From Acidobacteriota bacterium (lineage in GTDB: Bacteria; Actinomycetota; Acidimicrobiia; Acidimicrobiales; UBA8190): a DNA stretch of 7,834 nt. This document shows positions 1-6,098 of the stretch, one piece after another; positions within the stretch are counted from its first letter, which is position 1; each line of letters begins with the position of its first letter. The notes beneath the pieces are model-generated. The model saw nothing but the letters and a program-made list of their open reading frames with translations. It made no database searches and was not told where the DNA came from. Made by a program: the position numbers and the translations under genes. The stretch spans positions 1 through 7,834 of the forward strand of contig JAGWNV010000110.1 in the NCBI GenBank assembly GCA_028872975.1, written 5' to 3'.

Positions 1-1
1 G

Positions 2-211
2 GCGGCGCCCGACCCCCTGGCGGCGGCCCCCGACACGTCCGGTGCGGGCACGGAATCAGCCGCCACCACCACGGCGTCGTCACAGGCCACCACCTCCGAT
101 GCACCTCCGGCCGGCTCGGGCACCGCTCCGACGGCGCTGGCGACGACGACCAGCGTCCCGGCGCAGGAGGACGACGTCACCTCCGACGCGACGTCTTCCG
201 TCGCGGACTGA
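2..211 (+). CDS. C-terminal tail of a Thr/Ala/Ser/Pro-rich protein (partial, 5' end outside window)
   Basis: The reading frame is open from the left edge and closes with TGA at 209-211, giving 69 residues. The tail is low in complexity: alanine, threonine, serine and proline dominate, with short runs such as ATTTASS and LATTTSVP, and a mildly acidic end (QEDDVTSDATSSVAD). It has no hydrophobic segment, cysteine or recognisable motif. Such tails are common as disordered extensions or linkers of actinobacterial membrane, secreted or regulatory proteins, but the functional domain lies upstream of the window, so no function can be given. The frame is supported by G/C at most third positions. A hairpin followed by TTT at 249-265 could end this transcript. 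Confidence 0.6.
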   Translation, partial: AAPDPLAAAPDTSGAGTESAATTTASSQATTSDAPPAGSGTAPTALATTTSVPAQEDDVTSDATSSVAD

Positions 212-248
212 CGGCTCCCGGACCCGCTACGCGGCCTCGGGTGGGAGC

Positions 249-265
249 GGCCAGAGCTGGCCTTT
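249..265 (+). terminator. Possible intrinsic terminator after the left-edge gene
   Basis: GGCCA (249-253) pairs with TGGCC (258-262) around the loop GAGC, and TTT follows at 263-265. It lies 38 bp after the stop codon at 209-211. The stem is short and the T tract has only three bases, so this is a weak terminator by the classical rule; actinobacterial terminators are often of this kind. Confidence 0.3.
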
Positions 266-404
266 GCACCATTCCCAGCCGGCCTCGTCGCTCCGGTGCC
301 ACCGGCTCCCGTGGCCTTCCTCGAGCTCGCAGTGGGCCACGCCCGACACGGGGCCTACACAGATCTCGGCACGACAGCGGGAGGGTCGATCGGTCGCCAC
401 GGCG

Positions 405-431
405 CCGCCCTACCCGCCGGTAGAGGGGCGG
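405..431. other. Strong imperfect hairpin in the 212-470 intergenic region
   Basis: CCGCCCTACC (405-414) pairs with GGTA (419-422) and GGGCGG (426-431) across a 4-base loop (CGCC), leaving a 3-base bulge GAG (423-425). It sits 39 bp before the start codon at 471. It could be a late terminator of the left-edge gene, an RNA structure in the leader of the next gene, or a protein site. Apart from this and the hairpin at 249-265, I see no gene in 212-470: the open frames there do not look like protein. Confidence 0.35.
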
Positions 432-470
432 AAACGGCGGTGACCGGACGGCGTGCGATAAGCAAGGCGG

Positions 471-848
471 ATGGCGAGGACGTTCCCGTACCGGGTCGAC
501 TACCGGTTCCTCCCCGTGTGGGGCGCCTTCGGCGTCCGGCCGTGGAAGGACGGCGTCACCCTCGCCGACGACGACGGCCTCAGGGCCACCTTCGGGCTCC
601 TACGCGTCGAGACGGCCCTGGACAACGTCGACGGCGCCCATGTCACGCGGGGATACCGGTGGTGGACGGCGGTGGGGGCCCGACGGTCGTTCGTCGACGA
701 CGGCCTCACCTTCGGGACGAACCGCGACGCCGGCGTCTGCATCCACTTCCGGGAGAAGGTTCCCTCGGCGCTGCGCCCCGCCGGGCACTCGGCCCTGACG
801 GTGACGGTGGCGGACCTCGCCGGCCTGGTGGAGGCGCTCGGCGGCTGA
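471..848 (+). CDS. Conserved hypothetical protein of actinobacterial type, 125 aa
   Basis: A small, soluble, probably beta-rich protein of unknown function. The start is well fixed: an in-frame TAA at 459-461 precedes the ATG by only 9 bp. The purine-rich AAGGCGG abuts the ATG too closely to be an ideal ribosome binding site. Aromatic and glycine-rich strands run through it: FPYRVDYRFLPVWGAFGVRP (residues 5-24), GYRWWTAVGARRSFVDDGLT (61-80), FGTNRDAGVCIHF (81-93), then an LTVTVADLAGLVEAL end. From memory this pattern resembles short conserved hypothetical proteins of mycobacteria and relatives; the alternating short strands and one C-terminal helix would fit a PH-like fold, which is inference only. 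It has one cysteine and no signal peptide or membrane helix. It faces the small minus-strand ORF with 4 bp between the stop codons. Confidence 0.8.
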   Translation: MARTFPYRVDYRFLPVWGAFGVRPWKDGVTLADDDGLRATFGLLRVETALDNVDGAHVTRGYRWWTAVGARRSFVDDGLTFGTNRDAGVCIHFREKVPSALRPAGHSALTVTVADLAGLVEALGG

Positions 849-852
849 CCGC

Positions 853-1029
853 TCAGCGTCGGCCGGCGACGACGGCAGCGGGGACGATGGCGACGTCGAG
901 CACCCACACCTGGTCGGGGTCGACGAGGGACCGCCGCCAGGTCACCTCGGCCGACTCCCCTGGCCGCACGCCCTTCGTGTTGCACGTGGTGGCCACCGCC
1001 TGCACCGCCAATGCCGTGAGCTCCAACAT
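853..1029 (-). CDS. Small uncharacterised protein, 58 aa
   Basis: The minus strand carries ATG (1027-1029) to TGA (853-855), 58 codons. Three things support it as a gene. An AAAGGA ribosome binding site lies 6 bp before the ATG. Nearly all codons end in G or C. The frame occupies the gap left between a plus-strand gene ending at 848 and another starting at 1192. The product starts with an alanine/leucine-rich stretch (MLELTALAVQAVATTC), has the middle segment NTKGVRPGESAEVTW, then LVDPDQVWVLDVAIVPAAV and a basic end. There is one cysteine (residue 16) and no clear signal peptide or membrane helix. I do not recognise the family. The frame extends upstream without a stop, but the RBS and the neighbouring gene favour this start. 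Confidence 0.55.
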   Translation of the reverse strand: MLELTALAVQAVATTCNTKGVRPGESAEVTWRRSLVDPDQVWVLDVAIVPAAVVAGRR

Positions 1030-1095
1030 GGTGCGTCCTTTCCACCCACCGCCTCGGGTCAGCCAACCACGGCGCGACATCCGCTTCGTAGGGGC

Positions 1096-1121
1096 CAAGG
1101 TCCCGGACGGCGGGGACCTTG
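1096..1121. promoter_or_regulatory. Perfect 9-bp inverted repeat in divergent intergenic region
   Basis: CAAGGTCCC (1096-1104) and GGGACCTTG (1113-1121) are exact reverse complements separated by GGACGGCG. The repeat lies between the divergent starts at 1029 (-) and 1192 (+), where an operator would be expected. It could also fold as a hairpin in a transcript. There is no T tract on either side, so a terminator is less likely. Confidence 0.35.
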
Positions 1122-1142
1122 TCGTGCAACGGGGGTCCCACG

Positions 1143-1160
1143 TGCCGCCACGCGGCGGCA
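1143..1160. promoter_or_regulatory. Perfect 7-bp inverted repeat upstream of the MDMPI-like gene
   Basis: TGCCGCC (1143-1149) and GGCGGCA (1154-1160) pair around the 4-base loop ACGC, 31 bp before the GTG at 1192. This is suited to be an operator overlapping the promoter or a stem-loop in the leader of the two-gene unit. No regulator gene is nearby to name as its partner. Confidence 0.3.
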
Positions 1161-1191
1161 TCGTGCACCCGCTCATGGGAGACTGCGCGCC

Positions 1192-1845
1192 GTGCCCGGA
1201 CCCGACGGCCGCGCCGCGCTGTTCCTGGAGGGCGCCGGCGTCGTGGCCCGGGCCATCGGGGACCCCGCCGTGGGCGAGGCCTGGGACCGGCCGTCGGTGC
1301 TCGAGGGCCAGCTCGTGAGCGGGCTGGCCGGCCACCTGGCGCGCGGGGCGGTGTGGACGGTCGACGAGTACCTCGGCGAGGACGTGGCGGCGGCACCGAC
1401 GGGCGCCCCCGACTTCGCGAGCGCCGGGGACTACTACGCCTCCTTCGCCGAGACGGCCACGGCGGAGATGCACCAGGCCGTCCGCGACCGGGGGGCCGTC
1501 GTCGCCGCCGTCGGGCAGGACGCCCTCGTGGCCCAGCTGCGGGGCCGCATCGCCGTCCTCGAGGCCCGCCTCGCGACTCTCCCGCCCGACCACGTGATGT
1601 CGGTCATCGCCGGCACGCGGATCAGGCTGGGCGACTACCTCGCCACCCGGATGGTCGAGCAGGCCGTCCATCTCGACGACCTGGCCCGCAGCGTCGGCCG
1701 GGACCCCTGGCATCTCCCGGTCGGGCTGTGGGACGTCGTCCTCCATGTGGGCCTCGAGACGGCCCGGCGCCGCCACGGGGACGACGCCGTCGGCCGTGCC
1801 CTCTACCGGGAGGGGTTCGCCGGCGCCGTGCTGCCCGTCCTCTGA
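1192..1845 (+). CDS. Mycothiol-dependent maleylpyruvate isomerase-like (DinB/MDMPI) family protein, 217 aa
   Basis: Member of the MDMPI N-terminal/DinB four-helix-bundle superfamily, metal-binding proteins that use mycothiol in actinobacteria. The N-terminal motif WDRPSVLEGQLVSGLAGHLAR (about 31-51) matches the family pattern of a Trp, a Pro-Ser and a metal-ligand histidine, here H48. A second ligand pair appears as E156-x3-H160 in MVEQAVHLDDLA, the spacing known from characterised maleylpyruvate isomerase. The helical middle is alanine-rich. The true substrate is unknown, since most family members are not maleylpyruvate isomerases; mycothiol transfer or thiol-linked detoxification is the family expectation. 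The start is GTG with GGGAG 10 bp upstream. The same upstream bases read GAGACT 7 bp before the GTG, so a leaderless start is an alternative. The thioesterase gene follows after 2 bp, implying cotranscription. Confidence 0.85.
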   Translation: MPGPDGRAALFLEGAGVVARAIGDPAVGEAWDRPSVLEGQLVSGLAGHLARGAVWTVDEYLGEDVAAAPTGAPDFASAGDYYASFAETATAEMHQAVRDRGAVVAAVGQDALVAQLRGRIAVLEARLATLPPDHVMSVIAGTRIRLGDYLATRMVEQAVHLDDLARSVGRDPWHLPVGLWDVVLHVGLETARRRHGDDAVGRALYREGFAGAVLPVL

Positions 1846-1847
1846 CC

Positions 1848-2726
1848 ATGGCCGGCCTCCCGGACACCACCTTCGGGCGCGACACGTCGGTCCGGCGCCT
1901 CGGAGAGGGGCGCTACGAAGCGGACCTGTCGGACCTCTGGAACCTGCGACCCCTCCCCCAAGGCGGGATCGTGACCGCCGTGACGCTGCGCGCCATGGCC
2001 GAGGAGCTCGGCGACCCGGACCAACGCCTGCGGGGGCTCCACACGTCCTTCGTGGGGCAGGTGGCCCACGGATCCCTGGAGCTCACCGTGGAGACCCTGC
2101 GCCGGGGCCGGTCCATGAGCCACGTCCGGGGGGAGGTCCGGACCCCCGGGGCGGGGAGCGGCCACGTCACCACGGCGGCCTTCGGCGCGCCTCGGCGGGG
2201 CTTCTCCTTCATGGACCTCGAGCCCCCCGACGCCCCTCCCCCCGGGGACTGCCGCTCCTATCGCGATCCCCCACCTGACGGGGTCCCCCGCTTCGAGCCG
2301 ATGCCGTTCTGGGACCGCTGCGTCGAGGGCCGCGGCGTCCTCGGCCACGCCCCCTGGGAGGACTACGAGCCGGGCCGGGCCGAGACCGTCCAGTGGTTCG
2401 GCTTCGACGAGCCGCCCCTTGGCGACGAGGGCACGCTCGACCCCTTCGCCCTCGTCGTCCTGGCCGACGTGATGCCCGGGGCCGTCGCCGAGAAGATGGG
2501 GCCCGAGCACCGCAGCGGGTGGTTCGGCCCGAGCGTCGACCTCACCGTCCACCTGCTCGAGGACTGCCGGTCGGGCTGGCTCCTCGCCCACAACCGGGCC
2601 CGGTTCGCCGGCGACGGCTACGCCTCGGCGGAGATGGTCCTGTGGGACCGGGGGGCGTCGGGCACCGAGCCGGCGCGACTCGTCGCCTACGCCACCCAGG
2701 TCTTCCTCTTCACCTTCCTCGACTAA
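1848..2726 (+). CDS. Acyl-CoA thioesterase-like protein (TesB-like double hotdog), 292 aa
   Basis: Likely hydrolyses acyl-CoA thioesters in the cytoplasm; the substrate is not evident. Two hotdog repeats can be seen. The first (about 20-115) has the PLPQGGIVTAVTLRAMAEEL helix region and LRGLHTSFVGQVAHGSLEL. The second (about 195-290) has LDPFALVVLADVMPGAVAEK, then PSVDLTVHLL, WLLAHNRARFAGDGYASAEM, LWDRG, and RLVAYATQVFLF at the end. The order PSVDLTVHL ... G-Y ... LWD ... LVA.ATQ is the TesB/4HBT_3 signature. By analogy with TesB, D207 and Q284 are candidate active-site residues; the Ser/Thr partner is not certain (S229 or T233). Length is normal for a full double-hotdog enzyme. ATG at 1848 follows the MDMPI-like stop by 2 bp with no RBS of its own beyond the end of that gene, so translational coupling is likely. 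It ends TAA. Confidence 0.85.
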   Translation: MAGLPDTTFGRDTSVRRLGEGRYEADLSDLWNLRPLPQGGIVTAVTLRAMAEELGDPDQRLRGLHTSFVGQVAHGSLELTVETLRRGRSMSHVRGEVRTPGAGSGHVTTAAFGAPRRGFSFMDLEPPDAPPPGDCRSYRDPPPDGVPRFEPMPFWDRCVEGRGVLGHAPWEDYEPGRAETVQWFGFDEPPLGDEGTLDPFALVVLADVMPGAVAEKMGPEHRSGWFGPSVDLTVHLLEDCRSGWLLAHNRARFAGDGYASAEMVLWDRGASGTEPARLVAYATQVFLFTFLD

Positions 2727-2855
2727 TGACGCCCGGGGGGGCGACGGCGCCCACGGTGTCTCGAGGTGGTCGTGGCGGCCGGCGCTCCCCGGCGGGTACC
2801 GATCGGCGGCAGGGGGTATGGGGCTGGGCACGCCGATGACAGGGAGGCATCGAGA

Positions 2856-3308
2856 ATGCTCGGATCCAAGATCGTCCTGAAGCGCCGCACCCCTGTGCGC
2901 CACCTCCCTCTGCGCCTGGCCTCCGGGGCCCACATCCTCGACTCGGGGCTCGCCAAGCTGCACGCCGACGAGGAGACCACCAAGCGCCTACACCACTTCG
3001 CCTCCGAGGCCTACCCCCAGGCTGCCGACGTGGACCCCGATTCCTTCGTGAAGGCCCTGGCCGCCGCCGAGATCGCCCTCGGCGGCGCCCTGGTGCTGCC
3101 CATCGTGCCGAGCTGGCTGGCCGGACTCGGCCTGGCCGGCTTCGCCGGTGGCCTCGTGCACCTCTACCTCCGCACCCCGAGCCTGCACCGGGAGGGGGGC
3201 GTCCTCCCCAACCAGGACGGCCAGGCCATGGCCAAGGACATCTGGCTGCTCGGCATCGCCCTGGCCCTGGTGCTCGACCGGGAGTCCTGGTTCCGCCGCC
3301 GCCACTGA
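2856..3308 (+). CDS. DoxX-like membrane protein, 150 aa
   Basis: Small integral membrane protein of the DoxX-like type, a family linked to redox and oxidative-stress functions but poorly defined biochemically. Residues 16-35 (HLPLRLASGAHILDSGLAKL) match the usual first-helix pattern of an Arg followed by a small-residue helix and SGL-x-KL. Further hydrophobic segments lie at about 64-83 (FVKALAAAEIALGGALVLPI), 86-106 (WLAGLGLAGFAGGLVHLYL) and 127-141 (AKDIWLLGIALALVL); the last, with KD before the helix, is typical of DoxX proteins. No cysteines are present. The start is set by AGGGAGG at 2841-2847, 8 bp before the ATG; an in-frame upstream start at 2766 lacks such a site and adds a non-membrane, low-quality extension. 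It stands alone, 129 bp after the thioesterase and 97 bp before the c-di-GMP gene. Confidence 0.8.
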   Translation: MLGSKIVLKRRTPVRHLPLRLASGAHILDSGLAKLHADEETTKRLHHFASEAYPQAADVDPDSFVKALAAAEIALGGALVLPIVPSWLAGLGLAGFAGGLVHLYLRTPSLHREGGVLPNQDGQAMAKDIWLLGIALALVLDRESWFRRRH

Positions 3309-3319
3309 ACACCCGAAGA

Positions 3320-3368
3320 GGGGCAGGCCGGGGGCCGGCCCTGGGCTCTGGTGGGCGATCGTTGCCCC
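3320..3368 (+). other. Nested stem-loop between the DoxX-like and GGDEF-EAL genes
   Basis: An inner hairpin, GGCCGG (3326-3331) with CCGGCC (3335-3340) around GGG, is enclosed by a second helix, GGGGCA (3320-3325) with TGCCCC (3363-3368). It starts 12 bp after the DoxX-like stop and ends 37 bp before the ATG at 3406. It may terminate or attenuate read-through, or form part of the leader of the signalling gene. No T tract follows. It does not match the c-di-GMP-I riboswitch consensus. Confidence 0.35.
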
Positions 3369-3405
3369 GTTCAAGGGAACAGGCCGCAACGCCGATGACC
3401 TCCGG

Positions 3406-6069
3406 ATGGAAGGCGGCGAGGGGGCGGCAACGGCCTCGAGGCCCGACTCGCTCGGGCACCGGCTCCTCGAGCGCGCCCGGGACCCGGCCGTGCTGTCGAA
3501 CCCCCCGGTGGCGGCGCTGTTCTGCGTCCTGCGCGCCTTCCACCTGATCGCCCCGGTCCCCTACTGGCTCCTCGTCCTCATCGTGGCAGCCGGGGGGACA
3601 ACCGCCATCGTGGTGGCGGCGACCTGGGGCGACGACCGCCGCAGCTGGCACATGCCCGCCTACGTGGCGGTGAACATGGCCGTCGTCACCGTGGTGGCCT
3701 ACGCCACAGGCTGGGGGCCCATCCTCGCCGTCGGCTATCTCTTCGGCTCCGGGACCGCGTTCCGCCTCTTCGGCTCGCGCGTCACCCGGCCCGCCATCGT
3801 CGCCAGCGCCTCTTGCATGACGGTCGGCCAGACGGGCATCGGCCTGGGCCTGGTCCCGAGCCTGATCGGCCAGCCCCTCGTCCACGGCCTGGCCGCCCTC
3901 AGCCTGCTCGGGACGCTCCTCACCATCGGGCTCCTCGGGCGCGTGACCGCCGAGCGCGAGGCGGCCGTGGTCGGGCTGCGCCAGTCCGAGCGACGCTTCA
4001 AGGCCCTCGTGTCGAACGCCTCGGACATCATCATCGTCGTCGACCCAGGCGGGATGCTCGAGTACGTGAGCCCTGCCTTCGAGCGCCAGCTCGGCATCTC
4101 CGCCGCCCCCTACTTCGCCCGGTCGGCGGCGGAGTTCATCCATCCCGTGGACGTCCGGTCGATCACCGAGGCGTTCCCGTTGCTGGCCGCCGATCCTTCC
4201 CAGTCGCTCGAGACCCGGGTCCGCATCCGTGACGGCCGGGGCCGCTGGCGGCACTTCGAGACGACGATCACCGACCGCACCCACGACCCCGACGTCCGGG
4301 GCATCGTCGGCAACCTCCACGACATCACCGAGCTCCTCGAGGCCAACGAGCGGTTCCGAAGCGCCTTCGAGGACGCCCCCATCGGCATCGCCCTCACCAG
4401 CCTCGACGGCCGGATCCAGCGGGCCAACCGGGCCTTCGGCACCATCGTGGGGCTGACCGCCGACGGCGTGGTGGGGATCCGCATCCAGAGCCTCTCGTGC
4501 CCGCAGGACGCCGGGCTCGACACCGGCCAGCGGCGCCTCCTGGCCTCGGGCCACTCCGAGGGCTTCGAGCTCGAGAAGCGCCTCCAGCACGCCGACGGGC
4601 ACGAGGTCTGGGCCCACGTGCACGTGAGCGTCGTCCGCGACTCGGGCGGCCGCCCCCTGCACCTCATCGAGCAGATCCAGGACGTGACCGACCAGCGCCG
4701 TATGCGCGACCGACTGGCCCATGCCGCCATCCACGACCCCCTCACGGGCCTGCCCAACCGGACCCTCTTCCTCGACCGGCTCGGAGTGGCCCTGAGCCGG
4801 GCCCAGCGCCAACACCACCAGGTGGCGGTGGCCTTCTTGGACCTCGACCGGTTCAAGCTGGTCAACGACGGGCTCGGGCACGGGGCGGGCGACGACCTGC
4901 TCCAGGCCGTGGCCCAGCGCATCGCCGGGGCGCTGCGCGACGAGGACACCGTCGCCCGCTTCGGCGGCGACGAGTTCACCATCCTGTGGGAAGGCGTCGC
5001 CGACGAGGCGGAAGCGGTCACCGTGGCCCGGCGGGTCCTCGAGGAGCTCCAGCGGCCCTTCGACCTGCAGGGCTCGCCGGTGTACGTGAGCGCCAGCATC
5101 GGCGTGGCCCTCACCGACGGTACGGCGCTGCCCTCGAGCCTTCTCCGCGACGCCGACGCCGCCATGTACCTCGCTAAGGACGAGGGAAGGGGCCGGGTGG
5201 CGGTCTTCGACGGCAAGGGCCACGCCGTGGCCCTCGAGAGCCTCCACGTCATGAACGAGCTGCACCGGGCTCTCGCCCAAGGCGAGTTCCGGGTCCACTA
5301 CCAGGCCATCGTCGACGTCGAGACCCAGGAGGTGGTCGGCTCGGAGGCCCTCGTGCGCTGGATGCATCCTGACCGGGGCCTGCTCCTGCCCGACCAGTTC
5401 ATCAAGGTGGCCGAGGACTGCGGGCTCATCGTGCCCCTCGGCGACTGGGTCCTCACCGAGGCGTGCCGGCAGACCGCCCGGTGGAACCGGACGGCGGCGG
5501 TCCGGGGAGTGGCACCGGTGGAGATCAACGTGAACGTCTCCCCCCGCCAGCTCGCCTCCCCCGACTTCCCCGCCGCCGTCGAGAGGGCGCTCTCCGAGAG
5601 CCGGATCGACCCGTCGCTCGTGTGCCTGGAGATCACCGAGGGGACCCTCATGCGCGACGAGCGTGCCGCCGCCGACGCCCTGGGCCGCCTCCGGGCCCTC
5701 GGTGTCCAGATCGGCATCGACGACTTCGGGACCGGTTACTCGTCGCTGTCCTACCTGAAGCACTTCCCCATCGACTCGCTCAAGGTGGACCGGACCTTCG
5801 TCGAGGCGCTGGGCGCCGGGTCCGACGAGTCGGCCATCGTGGCGGCGGTGGTGGGCCTCGCCCACTCGCTCGGGCTCGTGGCCGTCGCCGAGGGCGTCGA
5901 GACCGAGCGCGCCATGTTCGAGCTCCGTCGCCTGGGCTGCGACCGGGCCCAGGGCTTCCTCCTGTCGCGCCCCGCCCCCGTCGAGGAGCACGAGCACCTG
6001 CTCTTCGAGGCCCGCCGGCCGGCCCCGGCCCGCCTGGGCGCCGTGGAGGTCCGCTCAGCGGTGAGCTGA
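3406..6069 (+). CDS. Membrane-anchored PAS-PAS-GGDEF-EAL cyclic-di-GMP synthase/phosphodiesterase, 887 aa
   Basis: Makes and/or degrades the second messenger c-di-GMP at the membrane. Domains in order: an N-terminal membrane region (about 34-180) with roughly five or six helices, not one I can name; PAS 1 (about 194-310, RRFKALVSNASDIIIVVDPGG); PAS 2 (about 314-432, ERFRSAFEDAPIGIALTSLDG); GGDEF (about 434-605); EAL (about 610-870). The cyclase has HDPLTGLPNR, DLDRFKLVNDGLGH, the active site GGDEF at 520-524 and an RxxD product-inhibition site RDED at 511-514, exactly five residues before it. The phosphodiesterase has E647 (EAL), N710 (NVSPRQL), E742 and E745 (EITE), D772-D773 (DDFGTG), K793, E829 (AEGVET) and Q849 (QGF), so every key residue is there. 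Both activities look possible. ATG 3406 is the best in-frame start, but its RBS is poor (AAGGGA lies 27 bp upstream). No partner gene is nearby. Confidence 0.95.
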   Translation: MEGGEGAATASRPDSLGHRLLERARDPAVLSNPPVAALFCVLRAFHLIAPVPYWLLVLIVAAGGTTAIVVAATWGDDRRSWHMPAYVAVNMAVVTVVAYATGWGPILAVGYLFGSGTAFRLFGSRVTRPAIVASASCMTVGQTGIGLGLVPSLIGQPLVHGLAALSLLGTLLTIGLLGRVTAEREAAVVGLRQSERRFKALVSNASDIIIVVDPGGMLEYVSPAFERQLGISAAPYFARSAAEFIHPVDVRSITEAFPLLAADPSQSLETRVRIRDGRGRWRHFETTITDRTHDPDVRGIVGNLHDITELLEANERFRSAFEDAPIGIALTSLDGRIQRANRAFGTIVGLTADGVVGIRIQSLSCPQDAGLDTGQRRLLASGHSEGFELEKRLQHADGHEVWAHVHVSVVRDSGGRPLHLIEQIQDVTDQRRMRDRLAHAAIHDPLTGLPNRTLFLDRLGVALSRAQRQHHQVAVAFLDLDRFKLVNDGLGHGAGDDLLQAVAQRIAGALRDEDTVARFGGDEFTILWEGVADEAEAVTVARRVLEELQRPFDLQGSPVYVSASIGVALTDGTALPSSLLRDADAAMYLAKDEGRGRVAVFDGKGHAVALESLHVMNELHRALAQGEFRVHYQAIVDVETQEVVGSEALVRWMHPDRGLLLPDQFIKVAEDCGLIVPLGDWVLTEACRQTARWNRTAAVRGVAPVEINVNVSPRQLASPDFPAAVERALSESRIDPSLVCLEITEGTLMRDERAAADALGRLRALGVQIGIDDFGTGYSSLSYLKHFPIDSLKVDRTFVEALGAGSDESAIVAAVVGLAHSLGLVAVAEGVETERAMFELRRLGCDRAQGFLLSRPAPVEEHEHLLFEARRPAPARLGAVEVRSAVS

Positions 6070-6098
6070 CCGCCGCGTCCCCCGTCGGCCGCCCGGCG

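Noticed and set aside
448..470. Leaderless -10 box (GATAAG/TAAGCA) before the gene at 471
   Set aside because: Neither hexamer has the required T at the last position, so the match to TANNNT is not good enough.
296..1318. Long plus-strand open frame of 340 codons across the left part of the window
   Set aside because: It overlaps the better-supported 471-848 and 853-1029 genes, is dominated by Arg/Pro/Gly as expected of an out-of-frame reading of GC-rich DNA, and shows no domain.
2727..2855. Terminator or promoter between the thioesterase and DoxX-like genes
   Set aside because: A 5-bp stem CGCCC/GGGCG (2730-2743) and another, GCCGG/CCGGC (2778-2793), exist, but neither has a T tract and no good TANNNT box sits at a fitting distance; too weak to annotate.
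3309..3405. c-di-GMP (GEMM-I) riboswitch upstream of the GGDEF-EAL gene
   Set aside because: Bases such as GGCCGCAACGCC and CCTCCGG loosely recall the motif, but the conserved CGCAAAGCC and GGCAAACC blocks and the two-helix layout are absent.
2710..5997. Minus-strand open frame of 1095 codons opposite the DoxX-like and GGDEF-EAL genes
   Set aside because: It is the antisense of genes with clear domains; its product is rich in Gly, Asp, Val and His with no recognisable motif. Long antisense frames are usual at this G/C content.
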